Shown: positions 1 to 8,547, numbered from the stretch's first letter. The stretch: 64,000 nucleotides of DNA from Pseudomonas chlororaphis subsp. piscium (GCF_003850345.1 NZ_CP027707.1:2728001-2792000), one strand, 5' to 3'. Notes: a model not told the origin generated them from the letters alone. Made by a program: numbers and translations.

Positions 1-264
1 GATGGCCAGCACCAGCATGGAGAACAGCCAGGCGAAGCCGTCCATGCGCAGGACGAAGTTCAGGCCGAGGCTGGGCAGCCAGTTGAACTCTTCACGGATC
101 ACGCCGCCATGGGCGATCTGCGGGTACATGGAGGCCACCGCCACGGTACCGGCCAAGGCGACCAGGCCTGCCAGCAGGGACTCGGTGTTACGCGCGTTGT
201 GCGGCAGCAAGGCCGCCAGACAGCTGCCGATAAAAGGCAGAAGCAGTAGAACTATCAGGGACAT
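1..264 (-). CDS. mrpA: Mrp-type Na+/H+ antiporter subunit A, N-terminal part (cut by window start)
   Basis: The first 88 codons run off the left edge of the window. The N-terminus is a hydrophobic segment (MSLIVLLLLPFIGSCLAALL), followed by a loop with FNWLPSLGL and then LRMDGFAWLF, the typical start of the large Mrp/Pha/Mnh antiporter subunit A, a homologue of respiratory complex I membrane subunits. The family forms a multisubunit inner-membrane Na+(K+)/H+ antiporter for pH and salt tolerance. The remaining subunits would lie to the left, outside the window. The start is the ATG at 264. Only a small fraction of the protein is visible, so the assignment rests on these N-terminal motifs. Confidence 0.8.
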   Translation of the reverse strand, partial: MSLIVLLLLPFIGSCLAALLPHNARNTESLLAGLVALAGTVAVASMYPQIAHGGVIREEFNWLPSLGLNFVLRMDGFAWLFSMLVLAI

Positions 265-507
265 AGGCTTCTAATCTGCGGGAAATTGTGATGCATCATA
301 CGTGCCGACTCAGGGATCACCAACCTTGAAGCTGTGGCAGGATCCTACAAAACCCTTTCGGCCAGCGTTCAAGGCAGGGGACAAAAAGCCGGTTGGCGCG
401 AAAGTCATGGCAGTTTGCCCGGCGTGAATGACAACAAAGCGCTGCGCGCGGTGTTATGGTCACGCCGATCTGCAACGGACCCGCTTGAAAGGAAGCAGAC
501 AGGCCCT

Positions 508-954
508 ATGACCCTCGGAACCTTTACCCGCAAAACCCTCTCCAGCCTGCTGCTGATGGCCTTCGGCGGCTGGAGCGTCTGGCTGTGGCTGACGCTTGCC
601 GGGCCCACCGCTGGCATGAGCCGCTTCAAGACCCTGGAACCCTTGTCGATCGAGGGGCAGACGGCGGCGGCCTTGCCCGCCGGCACCGTGCTCTATTACG
701 ACACCGGCTTTGCCGAGGGCCATAGTCGCTACCTGGCGTACTTCTATCACAAGGGCGTTATCGCTCAGGAAGCCTTGCCCAAGGCCTTCTGGCCGGGGCA
801 AGCGTCGATCAGCCCCTTGTGGTTATGGAATGTCGATCCCGGGCAGGTCCCGGACCAAGCAGCGATGACACGAGAAGACATTGTCGCCGCGGTACAGGCC
901 GGCCAGCTCTCTCGGCAGGAGCTGGCGGCCATTGTCGAATCGTTGCCGCGCTAG
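508..954 (+). CDS. small membrane-anchored protein of unknown function
   Basis: 148 aa. The ATG at 508 was chosen over upstream in-frame codons because GGAAG lies 12-16 bases before it and the protein then begins with a plausible export or anchor segment (residues 9-32, rich in L, W and A). The rest is a soluble, probably periplasmic domain with no motif that I recognise. It stands alone between the divergent antiporter gene and the convergent EamA gene, ending one base before the latter's stop. No function is proposed. Confidence 0.6.
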   Translation: MTLGTFTRKTLSSLLLMAFGGWSVWLWLTLAGPTAGMSRFKTLEPLSIEGQTAAALPAGTVLYYDTGFAEGHSRYLAYFYHKGVIAQEALPKAFWPGQASISPLWLWNVDPGQVPDQAAMTREDIVAAVQAGQLSRQELAAIVESLPR

Positions 955-955
955 T

Positions 956-1903
956 TCAGCGTTGCGAATCCGCGGTTTCATCCAGCCGATCCGCCTCGAC
1001 CGCCTCAGCGCTCTTACCCTTGGTCTTCAATTCGCTGACGATCACCGCCGCGACGATCAGCGCGCCGCCCAGCAGGGCCAGGGCCGGCAGGCGTTCGCCG
1101 GCGATGCGCCCAACCAGACCGGCCCACACCGGTTCGCCGGCGTAGATCAGGGTGGCGCGGGTCGGCGAGACGCTTTTCTGCGCCCAGTTCATCGCCACCT
1201 GGATCGCCGCGCTGGCGGCGCCCAGGCCCAGGGCGCTGGCCAGCAGCAGCCAGGAAAAGTCCGGGATGGCTTCCTGGGTCGGCACCACCATCAGGAACGA
1301 CAGCACCGAGGTCGCAGCCAGTTGTACTACTGTGACCCGGCGTACATCGACCTGGCCGGCGTAGGTGCTGATCAGGATGATTTCCGCGGCGATGGCCACG
1401 GTGCTGATCAGGGTGGCGATTTCCCCCGGGCTGAAGTCCAGCGCGGCGCCGCTCGGCCCGGAGAGCAGCATCAGGCCGGTGAAGGCCAGCATGATGCCGA
1501 TGCTCGGCATCAGCCCCGGGCGCTTGCCCATGAACAGCCATTGCAGCAACGGCACGAAGGGCACGTACAGCGCGGTGATAAAGGCCGACTGGCTGCTGGG
1601 AATGCTTTGCAGGCCCACAGTCTGCAAGCCGTAGCCGAGCATGATGGCGGTGCCGATGAAGACCCCGGCCTTGAGTTCGAACAGGGTCAGCCCACGCAGG
1701 CTGTGCAGGGAGAACAGCCCGACGATGCAGGCCGCCGCGGCAAAGCGCAGGCCGACGAAGAACATCGGGCCGCTGACGGTCATGGCGTGTTGCACGGTGA
1801 GAAAGGTGCCGCCCCAGACCATGGTGATCAGCACCAGCACGCACTCGGCTTTGCTCAGTTTGAGGAAGAAGGAGGAAGGTTTGGAGGAGTTCACAGACGT
1901 CAT
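956..1903 (-). CDS. EamA/DMT-family transporter
   Basis: 315 aa from the ATG at 1903 (an upstream in-frame extension lacks a ribosome site and runs into the promoter). About ten hydrophobic segments form two EamA repeats; the first opens with a WGGTF motif typical of drug/metabolite exporters, the second contains YAGEPVWA. The family exports metabolites or amino acids across the inner membrane; the substrate cannot be read from sequence. It is divergent from the XRE-cupin gene, and the shared 85-base spacer holds a palindromic operator, so the regulator probably controls this exporter. Confidence 0.9.
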   Translation of the reverse strand: MTSVNSSKPSSFFLKLSKAECVLVLITMVWGGTFLTVQHAMTVSGPMFFVGLRFAAAACIVGLFSLHSLRGLTLFELKAGVFIGTAIMLGYGLQTVGLQSIPSSQSAFITALYVPFVPLLQWLFMGKRPGLMPSIGIMLAFTGLMLLSGPSGAALDFSPGEIATLISTVAIAAEIILISTYAGQVDVRRVTVVQLAATSVLSFLMVVPTQEAIPDFSWLLLASALGLGAASAAIQVAMNWAQKSVSPTRATLIYAGEPVWAGLVGRIAGERLPALALLGGALIVAAVIVSELKTKGKSAEAVEADRLDETADSQR

Positions 1904-1951
1904 GCCCTTGCGCGCTACCCGGGGCGGCCGCACAATGCGCCGCGAAGTTGG

Positions 1952-1963
1952 GCAGTATACTGC
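1952..1963. promoter_or_regulatory. palindromic operator between exporter and XRE-cupin regulator
   Basis: GCAGTATACTGC is a perfect 12-base palindrome in the divergent spacer. It contains TATACT, which fits a -10 hexamer for the rightward regulator gene. Related half sites (ACAGTG and ATAGTG) follow at 1975-1992. Autoregulation plus control of the exporter is inferred. Confidence 0.55.
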
Positions 1964-1988
1964 GCAAATCCATACAGTGAGCAATATA

Positions 1989-2552
1989 GTGCACAAAGAT
2001 CCTGGGCAGCGCGCGTCCGTGCTGCAGCATGTCAGTCACAACGTCCGGCGCTTGCGCCACGCCGCCGAGCTGAGCCAGAGCGCTTTGGCGGAGAAGTCCG
2101 GGGTCAGCCGACGGATGCTGGTGGCCATCGAGGCCGGTGAGAAGAATGTCAGCCTCAGCACCCTGGACCGGGTGGCCGAAGCCCTGGACGTGGCTTTCAG
2201 CGACCTGATCCAGGCCCCCGATGCCCGCGACCCGAGCCGCATCAATGAGCTGGCCTGGGCCGGGCTGCTTCCCGGGAGCAAGGCGGTGCTGCTGGCCAAG
2301 GCCAACGCCTGCCGCGAAGTGGAGCTGTGGGAGTGGCGCCTGGAGCCGGGCGAGCAATACCTGTCGGAACCGGACGCCGAAGGCTGGAGCGAGCAGCTGT
2401 ATGTCTGCGAGGGTTGCCTGACCCTGGTCCTGGGAGAGCAGGAGCGGCGCCTGGACAGCGGCGAGTTCTTCATGTTCGCCAGCAACCTGCCGCACGCCTA
2501 TCGCAACGATGGGGCGGTGGCGGTGCGTTTCGTGCGCAACGTGGTGATCTGA
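1989..2552 (+). CDS. XRE-family transcriptional regulator with C-terminal cupin
   Basis: About 187 aa. An N-terminal helix-turn-helix (roughly residues 15-68, with LSQSALAEKSGVSRRML and a following AxEALDV helix) is joined to a cupin-2 domain (residues ~105-185; EQLYVCEGCLTLVLG and the final HAYRND). This architecture is common in one-component regulators of small efflux or catabolic genes, where the cupin senses a small ligand. No good ATG exists near the N-terminus; GTG at 1989 or the in-frame GTG at 1977 is likely, and neither has a strong ribosome site, so a short or leaderless 5' end is possible. Its likely target is the divergent EamA exporter. Confidence 0.85.
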   Translation: MHKDPGQRASVLQHVSHNVRRLRHAAELSQSALAEKSGVSRRMLVAIEAGEKNVSLSTLDRVAEALDVAFSDLIQAPDARDPSRINELAWAGLLPGSKAVLLAKANACREVELWEWRLEPGEQYLSEPDAEGWSEQLYVCEGCLTLVLGEQERRLDSGEFFMFASNLPHAYRNDGAVAVRFVRNVVI

Positions 2553-2554
2553 GT

Positions 2555-2574
2555 ACTGTTGCCTGGGCAACAGT
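2555..2574. repeat. 9-bp perfect inverted repeat after the regulator gene
   Basis: ACTGTTGCC and GGCAACAGT are separated by two bases just after the regulator stop. No T-run follows, so it may be a weak transcription stop or a protein-binding palindrome serving the sigma54 operon downstream. Confidence 0.4.
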
Positions 2575-2655
2575 GCTTGAACACTTTGCCTGTTTTCAGT
2601 TGATGTTATTTATTGCAAATACAATTCAACTTACTGATTTATAAGATTTATAGGC

Positions 2656-2674
2656 TTAGGCACGACTTCTGCAA
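2656..2674 (+). promoter_or_regulatory. sigma54 (-24/-12) promoter of the sulfur operon
   Basis: AGGCACG-N4-CTGCA gives GG at 2659-2660 and GC at 2671-2672, exactly the 12-base GG-to-GC offset of the YTGGCACG-N4-TTGCW consensus. It lies about 53 bases before the sfnB start. In P. putida the sfn sulfone genes use RpoN with the SfnR activator, which fits this operon. An AT-rich stretch at 2600-2652 upstream could hold activator or IHF sites. Confidence 0.75.
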
Positions 2675-2724
2675 TCTCCCGGTCAGAACGGATCTTCCGC
2701 ATTCGACAGGACCTGGAGTTGGCC

Positions 2725-3927
2725 ATGACAGCCACTGCTCAACCCACCCGAACCGCCCATATCATCCACTCCGATGCCGAGGCGATTGCCGTCGCCCGGA
2801 CCCTGGCCGAGCGTTTCGCCGTCGAGGCCAGCGTGCGCGATCGCGAGCGGCGCCTGCCGTTCGCCGAGCTGGACGAGTTCTCCGCCAGCGGCCTGTGGGG
2901 CATCACCATTCCCAAGGCCTACGGGGGCGCCGGGGTGTCCTACTTGACGGTGGCGGAGGTGATCAAGATCATATCCGCCGCCGACTCGTCCCTCGGTCAA
3001 CTGCCGCAGAACCATCTGGGTGTGCTCGACATCCTGCTGCAGACCGCCAGCGAAGAGCAGAAGCGCTATTACTTCGCCAAGGTGCTGCAGGGTTATCGCT
3101 TCGGCAACGCGTTTTCCGAAGCCGGCAGCAAGCATGCCGGCGCCTTCGAGACCCGTATCCGTTTCAACGCCGACGGCGCGCGGATCGACGGCGAGAAGTT
3201 CTACTGCACCGGCGCCTTGTTCGCCCATATCGTGCCGGCGGTGGCGGTCGATGAGGAGAACAAGGCGTTCATCGCCTTTATTGAACGGGGCAGTTCCGGC
3301 CTGACCGTGATCGACAGCTGGGACGGTTTCGGCCAGCGCACCACGGCCAGCGGCGGCGTTACCCTCGACGCGGTGCAGGTGCCGCTCAGTGCGGTGATCC
3401 CGGCCCACCGCGCGTTCGACGAGCCCACCGCCGACGGGCCGATCTCGCAGATCATCCAGGCGGCGGTGGACACCGGCCTGGCGCTCGGCGCCCTGGAAGA
3501 GGCCAAGCGCCACGCCCGCCAGTCGCGGCCCTGGATCGACAGCGGCCAGGACCATGGCTGGCAGGACCCGTTCACCATCGCTGCCATCGGCGACCTGGAA
3601 TGGCGGGTGCACGGCACCGAAGCGATCCTGGAAAAAGCCGGCCTGGCCATCGACCAGGCACTGCGCGAACCCAACGAAGACACAGTGGCCCAGGCCTCGG
3701 TGGTGGTGGCGCAAGCCAAGGTGCTGTCGGCACAAAGCGCCTTGCTCGCCAGCAGCAAGCTGTTCGAGCTGGCCGGCACCCGCTCGGTGCTCGGCAAGTA
3801 CAACCTCGACCGCTACTGGCGCAACGCGCGGACCCACACCCTGCATGACCCGGCGCGCTGGAAATACCACCTGATCGGCAACTTCCTGCTCAACGGCGTC
3901 AAGCCGGCCCGCCACGCCTGGAACTGA
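2725..3927 (+). CDS. sfnB: SfnB-family sulfur acquisition flavoprotein (acyl-CoA dehydrogenase fold)
   Basis: 400 aa. The ATG at 2725 is preceded by GGAG at the right spacing; a TTG two codons earlier is less likely. It has the acyl-CoA dehydrogenase fold: N-terminal helices, a middle beta domain (FSEAGSKH, GEKFYCTGA, DGFGQRTTASGG) and a C-terminal four-helix domain ending WKYHLIGNFLLNGV. In DszC/SfnC/SfnB-type proteins this fold serves flavin-dependent oxygenation or desulfurisation rather than beta-oxidation. It is the first gene behind the sigma54 promoter, and the two following genes lie within 11 bases of each other, so they form one operon. The exact organosulfur substrate is not known. 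Confidence 0.88.
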   Translation: MTATAQPTRTAHIIHSDAEAIAVARTLAERFAVEASVRDRERRLPFAELDEFSASGLWGITIPKAYGGAGVSYLTVAEVIKIISAADSSLGQLPQNHLGVLDILLQTASEEQKRYYFAKVLQGYRFGNAFSEAGSKHAGAFETRIRFNADGARIDGEKFYCTGALFAHIVPAVAVDEENKAFIAFIERGSSGLTVIDSWDGFGQRTTASGGVTLDAVQVPLSAVIPAHRAFDEPTADGPISQIIQAAVDTGLALGALEEAKRHARQSRPWIDSGQDHGWQDPFTIAAIGDLEWRVHGTEAILEKAGLAIDQALREPNEDTVAQASVVVAQAKVLSAQSALLASSKLFELAGTRSVLGKYNLDRYWRNARTHTLHDPARWKYHLIGNFLLNGVKPARHAWN

Positions 3928-3937
3928 GGAACCGCCC

Positions 3938-4399
3938 ATGAACGCATTGAGCCAAGCCACCACCCATGAAAAGCCCGAGCAAAGCCACGACGACCTGCGC
4001 CGCGCCCGCGAGTTGCTGCAGTCGACCCTCACCTTTGTCCGTGAGCAGGCCAAACCCTGGCCCGGCAGCGGCCTGGCCAGGGCCAGCGACGACCCTTATG
4101 TGATCAGCCGCTTTGGCGACCTGCTGATCCGTGTCGAAGTCGCCGCTGCCTTGCAGGAGCGAGCCCAGGCCTTGCTCGCCAGGGAACAGGATGTCGCCGA
4201 AGTCGGCGTGGCCCAGGCCGAGGCGGCCATCGCCAGTCGCGAGGCCTTGCTCGCGGTGAGCAACGCCGAGTTCGAGCTGACCGGCCAGCGCAGCCCGCTG
4301 CCCGCCGCGCTGGATGAGCCGTTGCGCTGGAAATACCCGTTGATCGGCAACTACCGCCTCAACGGCGTGGTGCCGCCCAGTTTCAGGAGTGTTGTTTGA
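3938..4399 (+). CDS. free-standing C-terminal domain of an SfnB-like acyl-CoA dehydrogenase fold protein
   Basis: 153 aa, ATG at 3938 with a GAGGAACC ribosome site. It aligns by eye only with the last third of the preceding SfnB: GDL near the start, then EFELTGQRSPL and RWKYPLIGNYRLNGV against SfnB LFELAGTRSVL and RWKYHLIGNFLLNGV. The middle flavin-binding beta domain is absent, and the loop RNARTHTLHDP of SfnB is replaced by a shorter stretch. It therefore probably cannot bind flavin alone; a partner subunit or a remnant of tandem duplication is possible. The reading frame is intact, and the stop overlaps the next gene by one base (TGATG), which argues for expression. Confidence 0.8.
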   Translation: MNALSQATTHEKPEQSHDDLRRARELLQSTLTFVREQAKPWPGSGLARASDDPYVISRFGDLLIRVEVAAALQERAQALLAREQDVAEVGVAQAEAAIASREALLAVSNAEFELTGQRSPLPAALDEPLRWKYPLIGNYRLNGVVPPSFRSVV

Positions 4400-5817
4400 T
4401 GTCCCGTGAAATCCGTCTCAACGCCTTCGACATGAACTGTGTCGGCCATCAGTCGCCGGGCCTGTGGGCCCACCCCCGGGACCGTTCCTGGCAGTACAAG
4501 GACCTCGAATACTGGACCGACCTGGCGCGAATTCTCGAACGCGGCAAGTTCGACGGCCTGTTCATTGCCGATGTGCTGGGCATCTATGACGTCTACCAGG
4601 GCAACGGCGAGGCGGCGATCCGCCAGGCGGCCCAGGTGCCGGTGAACGATCCGCTGCAACTGATTCCGCCCATGGCCCTGGTCACCGAACACCTGGGCTT
4701 CGGCCTGACCGCGTCGCTGTCGTTCGAGCATCCCTATCCCTTCGCCCGGCGTCTTTCCACCCTCGATCACCTGACCAAGGGCCGCGCCGGCTGGAACATC
4801 GTCACCTCCTACCTGGAAAGCGGGGCGAAGAACCTCGGGCAGAAAGCCCAGACCGAGCACGACGCCCGTTACGACTACGCCGAGGAATACCTCCAGGTTT
4901 GCTACAAGCTCTGGGAAGGCAGCTGGGAAGAGGGCGCGGTGCTGCGCGACCGGGAACGGCGGATTTTCAGCGACCCGAGCAAGATCCATGAGATCCAGCA
5001 CTTCGGCAAACACTTCCAGGTGCCGGGCATCCACCTCTGCGAGCCTTCGCCGCAACGCACCCCGGTGCTCTACCAGGCCGGGGCGTCGAGCCGTGGCAAG
5101 CAGTTCGCCGCCGAGCAGGCCGAGTGTGTGTTTGTCGCCGCGCCGTCCAAGGTGCTGCTGAAGAAGACTGTGGCCGATATCCGTCGCCGGGCCGCCGAGG
5201 CCGGGCGCGATCCAAGGAAGATCCTGATCTTCAACCTGCAGACGGTGATCCTCGGCGAGACCGACGCCAAGGCCAGGGCCAAGTTCGAGGAGTACAAATC
5301 CTGGGTCAGCTACGAGGGCGCGATGGCGCTGATTTCCGGCTGGACTGGCATCGACTTCAGCCAGTTCAAGCCCGATGAGCCGCTCAAGCATGTGCACACC
5401 AACGCCATCCAGTCGGCGGTGGAAGCCTTCTCCACGGCCGACCCGAACAAGGTCTGGACCCCCCATGAGCTGGCGGACTGGGTCGGCATCGGCGGCTTCG
5501 GCCCGCTGTTCGTCGGCAGCCCGGAAACCGTGGCCGACCTGCTCCAGGAGTGGGTCGAGGACACCGATGTGGATGGCTTCAACCTGGCCTATGCGCTGAC
5601 CCACGAAACCTTTGTCGACGCCGTCGAACTGCTGGTCCCCGAGCTGCAGAAGCGCGGCGTGTACAAGACCGAATACGCCCCCGGTACCTTGCGCGAGAAG
5701 CTGTTCGGCGCCGGGCCGCGCTTGCCGGAAGTGCATCCGGGCAGCGCCTATCGCGACCTCGCGGCCTGGCATCGCCAGGAGCAGCAGGTGGCGTCTATCC
5801 GGGTACCGTCCCTGTAG
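4399..5817 (+). CDS. NtaA/SnaA/DszA-family FMN-dependent monooxygenase (sulfur acquisition)
   Basis: 472 aa, starting at the ATG that overlaps the previous stop, with CAGGAG ten bases upstream. Bacterial luciferase-like TIM barrel: the N-terminal strand RLNAFDMNC, then GKFDGLFIADVLGIYDVYQG, TEHLGFGLTAS, and the family motif GRAGWNIVTSYL, with YQAGASSRGKQFAAE at about residue 223. This subfamily uses FMNH2 from a separate reductase to oxygenate compounds such as nitrilotriacetate, pristinamycin IIB and dibenzothiophene sulfone. Next to sfnB it most likely cleaves a C-S bond or oxidises an organosulfur compound. No flavin reductase is encoded nearby. Confidence 0.9.
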   Translation: MSREIRLNAFDMNCVGHQSPGLWAHPRDRSWQYKDLEYWTDLARILERGKFDGLFIADVLGIYDVYQGNGEAAIRQAAQVPVNDPLQLIPPMALVTEHLGFGLTASLSFEHPYPFARRLSTLDHLTKGRAGWNIVTSYLESGAKNLGQKAQTEHDARYDYAEEYLQVCYKLWEGSWEEGAVLRDRERRIFSDPSKIHEIQHFGKHFQVPGIHLCEPSPQRTPVLYQAGASSRGKQFAAEQAECVFVAAPSKVLLKKTVADIRRRAAEAGRDPRKILIFNLQTVILGETDAKARAKFEEYKSWVSYEGAMALISGWTGIDFSQFKPDEPLKHVHTNAIQSAVEAFSTADPNKVWTPHELADWVGIGGFGPLFVGSPETVADLLQEWVEDTDVDGFNLAYALTHETFVDAVELLVPELQKRGVYKTEYAPGTLREKLFGAGPRLPEVHPGSAYRDLAAWHRQEQQVASIRVPSL

Positions 5818-5915
5818 CCGCTGCCGAAGGCTGCGATAAGACCCGCAGGGTCTTTGCCGTCAGGACCATCGCCGCGACCGTTCCGGTCGATCGCAGCCTG
5901 CGGCAGCGGCTACAG
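5812..5915. repeat. inverted repeat pair (BIME-like), TAGCCGCTGCCG type
   Basis: Left arm 5812-5837 and right arm 5890-5915 are inverted copies of a ~26-base unit (CTGTAGCCGCTGCC...GGCTGCGAT), separated by about 50 bases. The monooxygenase stop codon lies inside the left arm. This repeat family differs from the GTAGGAGC family found elsewhere in the window. Confidence 0.75.
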
Positions 5916-5985
5916 GTGCGGTGCAAACCCAAAAACCAGCCAGCGGACCACCGCACGCTTTTGCCCAAGGCATCGAGGTCAGCCC

Positions 5986-6975
5986 ATGAGCGTGCATGAA
6001 CTCAAGCGTTCGCCCCCGGCGGATGCACGAACACTGGAAAACACCGCGCTGCTGCCCGCTGCCCTGGAGCTGTTGCAGCACTGGGCCCAGGTCAGCCCGC
6101 TGGCCAGCGCGTTGCGTCACAAGCGCCACGGCCATTGGTACCACTGGCGCTGGATCGACGCCTTGCGGGATGTCGAGCGCCTGGCCGACGGGCTGCGGCA
6201 ACAGGGTTTCAGCGAGCGCTCGCGGCTGGTGCTGAGTGGTCTGTTCGAGCCCGACCTGCTGCTTCTGGCCCTGGCCGCGCAAAGCGTGGGGGCCGAGGTC
6301 CTGACCCTGGACGATCAGCTCGGCCACGTGGCGCTGCGCCGGGCCCTGTGGCGCCTGCAGCCGAGCCATGCCTTCGTGCATTGCGCGCCGCAGTTGCTGC
6401 GCTGGGTCGCCGCCGGCGAAAGCAGCCCGGCCCCGCAGCTGTTGATCGCCCATCAGGCGGTGCCGCGTTTGCCTGACGCGGCGCGGCAACCGGTGCTGGC
6501 CTTCGATGATTTGCTCGGTGCCAGTGAAACGCCGCGGCGGCAGAACCTTTGGTGGCAGCCGGCCGCGGCCTCGCAGCTGTGGAGCGAAGAGGGCACGGAA
6601 TGGCCGGATGGCCTGAGGGTGCTGCTGCAACAGTGGCTGCACAGCGGCCATAGCCTGGCGTTTCCGCAAAGCCGCGATTCGGCCAGCCGCGACCGCCGCG
6701 AGGTGGCCCCCAGCGGCCTGCTGCTTTCGGCCGCGCGCCTGCAATACCTGGCCGCTGACAGCGCACGCCGCCTGGTGCCTGCGGGCCATTGGCGACGCCG
6801 GCTGTGGGATTGGGCCAATGCCCAGCCGCAGCGCCCCTTGCAACGGCTGGTCAAACACCAGATACGTCGGCTCCTGGGTTTCCAGCGGCTGCATTACATC
6901 TGGCAAGCCCCCGGCAGCGCCGCGAAGTTTCCGCTATCGCCGTGGCTGGCCGGGCTCAAGCGCAACATTGCATGA
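5986..6975 (+). CDS. truncated adenylation-domain (AMP-dependent synthetase) like protein
   Basis: 329 aa, ATG at 5986 after GAGG. Residues ~30-140 resemble the N-terminal subdomain of acyl-CoA synthetases: HWYHWRWIDALRDVERLADGL, then a stretch in which an open, hydrophobic helix (LLLLALAAQSVGAEVLTLDD) is followed by ...HAFVHCAPQLL. The P-loop (T/S-S-G-T-T-G-x-P-K-G) and the C-terminal catalytic Lys domain are not seen, and the length is about half of the family. It is probably catalytically dead, or a domain acting with another protein. It follows the sulfur monooxygenase on the same strand and may belong to that operon. Confidence 0.6.
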   Translation: MSVHELKRSPPADARTLENTALLPAALELLQHWAQVSPLASALRHKRHGHWYHWRWIDALRDVERLADGLRQQGFSERSRLVLSGLFEPDLLLLALAAQSVGAEVLTLDDQLGHVALRRALWRLQPSHAFVHCAPQLLRWVAAGESSPAPQLLIAHQAVPRLPDAARQPVLAFDDLLGASETPRRQNLWWQPAAASQLWSEEGTEWPDGLRVLLQQWLHSGHSLAFPQSRDSASRDRREVAPSGLLLSAARLQYLAADSARRLVPAGHWRRRLWDWANAQPQRPLQRLVKHQIRRLLGFQRLHYIWQAPGSAAKFPLSPWLAGLKRNIA

Positions 6976-7096
6976 AGCTCGCCGGGGCCGGGAGATTCCG
7001 TATCGTCGAACAACCTACTAATGTGGTGCCCAGCTACGCTACCCAAGCCTGCGTGCATCACCGCAACCCAGGTAAACACTGACCCGTGAGAACCCC

Positions 7097-8530
7097 ATGA
7101 GCCAAACACCCAACGGACAGGCGAGCGGCGCCACCCGTGATGCCGATGTACTGATCGTCGGCGGCGGCCTGAGTGGCGCCTTGCTCGCCGCTCAACTGCT
7201 GCGCCTGCCGGGCCGGCGTCAGGTGCTGGTGATCGAACCGCGCAGCGAGCTGGGGCGCGGTGAGGCCTACAGCGCCGTCGAGCTGGGCCACACCCTGAAC
7301 GGCAACGCCGCGCGCATGAGCGTCGATCCGGACAACGCCGACGACCTGACCCAGTGGCTGAGCGACTACCTCGCCGCCGGCGGCTGGCCCGAGTCGGACC
7401 AGCAGCATGTGCCGGTCAGCGAGCTGTTTCCGCCCCGCGGGATCTTCGGCCTGTATGTGCAGCAGCGGCTGGCCGAAGCCCAGGCGATAGGCGCCTTGCA
7501 GGGCTCGAGGGTGGAGCATGTGCGCGCCGAGGTGGTGGACTTGCAGGCCGACGCTGAGGGGGCCTTGCTGACCCTCAACGACGGCCAGCAACTACGCGGT
7601 GCCTTTGCCGTGCTGGCCACCGGCATGTTCCCGGCGGCGCGCACGCCACAGACCGAATCCAGCGGCCTCAACGCCGCCGCGCTGGACCCCTGGGATGTCT
7701 CGGCCATGAGCCGGCTCGACCCGCAGGCGACTGTGCTGATCATCGGCTCCGGGCTGACCATGGTCGACGCGGTGGTGTCCCTGGAGCAGGCCGGGCATCG
7801 CGGGCCGATCGAGGTGTTCTCGCGCCACGGCCTGTTGCCCCATGTGCGGCGCCAGCCACCGGCCTGGGTCGACTTCCTCGCCGAGGACCCCAGCATCCGC
7901 ACCCCGCGCCAGCTGTTGCACGAACTGCGTCGCCAGTGCCGCCAGGCGCTGGCGGACGGCGTGGACTGGCAGGCGCCGCTGGACACGGTGCGCGCCCATA
8001 TCGGGCGTTTGTGGAGCCAGGCCACGGATGGGCAGCGCCGGCAGTTCGTGCGCCATGTGCGGCCCTGGTGGGAAAGCCATCACCACCGTTCGCCGCCCCT
8101 GAGCGCCGAGCTGGTGGCGCGTTTGCACGGGGAAGGGCGGCTGTGCATCCAGGCCGCCTCGTTCAAGGGCCTGGAGCCTTCGGCGGATGGGCGCCTGGCG
8201 ATTCGCATTCGCCGTCGCGGCGAAGCGCAAACCAGTTGGGTCGCGGGGGATGCGCTGATCAACTCCAGCGGCATCGAATACGACTGGCGCCGGGTCGCCC
8301 GGCCGTTGCCGCAGCAGCTGCTGGCCCGTGGCCTGATCAAGCCGGGACCGTTGGCCCTGGGGATCCGGGCCGACGCCGGCGGCGCGGTGGTGGACGCCGA
8401 AGGGCAGGTCGCCAGTCGGCTGTTCGCCATGGGCCCGCCGTTGCGCGGCATGTGGTGGGAAAGCACCGCGGTGACCGACGTGGCCAGCCAGGCCAAGGCG
8501 TTGGCGGCGCGGTTGGTGGCGTTAGGGTAA
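7097..8530 (+). CDS. FAD/NAD(P)-binding protein (COG4529-type)
   Basis: 477 aa. The N-terminal dinucleotide fold begins VLIVGGGLSGALLA (residues ~16-29) with the following acidic strand end VLVIEPR; a second nucleotide-binding segment VLIIGSGLTMVDAVVSL lies near residue 215, and NGNAARMSVDPDN near residue 70 is typical of this family. Such proteins are predicted FAD-dependent oxidoreductases or hydroxylases of unknown substrate and often sit in sulfur or siderophore clusters. It is on the same strand as the sulfur operon, 121 bases after the previous gene, so it may be co-transcribed. Its substrate is not inferable. Confidence 0.85.
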   Translation: MSQTPNGQASGATRDADVLIVGGGLSGALLAAQLLRLPGRRQVLVIEPRSELGRGEAYSAVELGHTLNGNAARMSVDPDNADDLTQWLSDYLAAGGWPESDQQHVPVSELFPPRGIFGLYVQQRLAEAQAIGALQGSRVEHVRAEVVDLQADAEGALLTLNDGQQLRGAFAVLATGMFPAARTPQTESSGLNAAALDPWDVSAMSRLDPQATVLIIGSGLTMVDAVVSLEQAGHRGPIEVFSRHGLLPHVRRQPPAWVDFLAEDPSIRTPRQLLHELRRQCRQALADGVDWQAPLDTVRAHIGRLWSQATDGQRRQFVRHVRPWWESHHHRSPPLSAELVARLHGEGRLCIQAASFKGLEPSADGRLAIRIRRRGEAQTSWVAGDALINSSGIEYDWRRVARPLPQQLLARGLIKPGPLALGIRADAGGAVVDAEGQVASRLFAMGPPLRGMWWESTAVTDVASQAKALAARLVALG

Positions 8531-8547
8531 ATCGCCGCTGCGCGGCT

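Noticed and set aside
2725..3927. ordinary fatty-acid acyl-CoA dehydrogenase
   Set aside because: The DszC/SfnB-like residues, the FMN monooxygenase partner and the sigma54 promoter point to sulfur acquisition.
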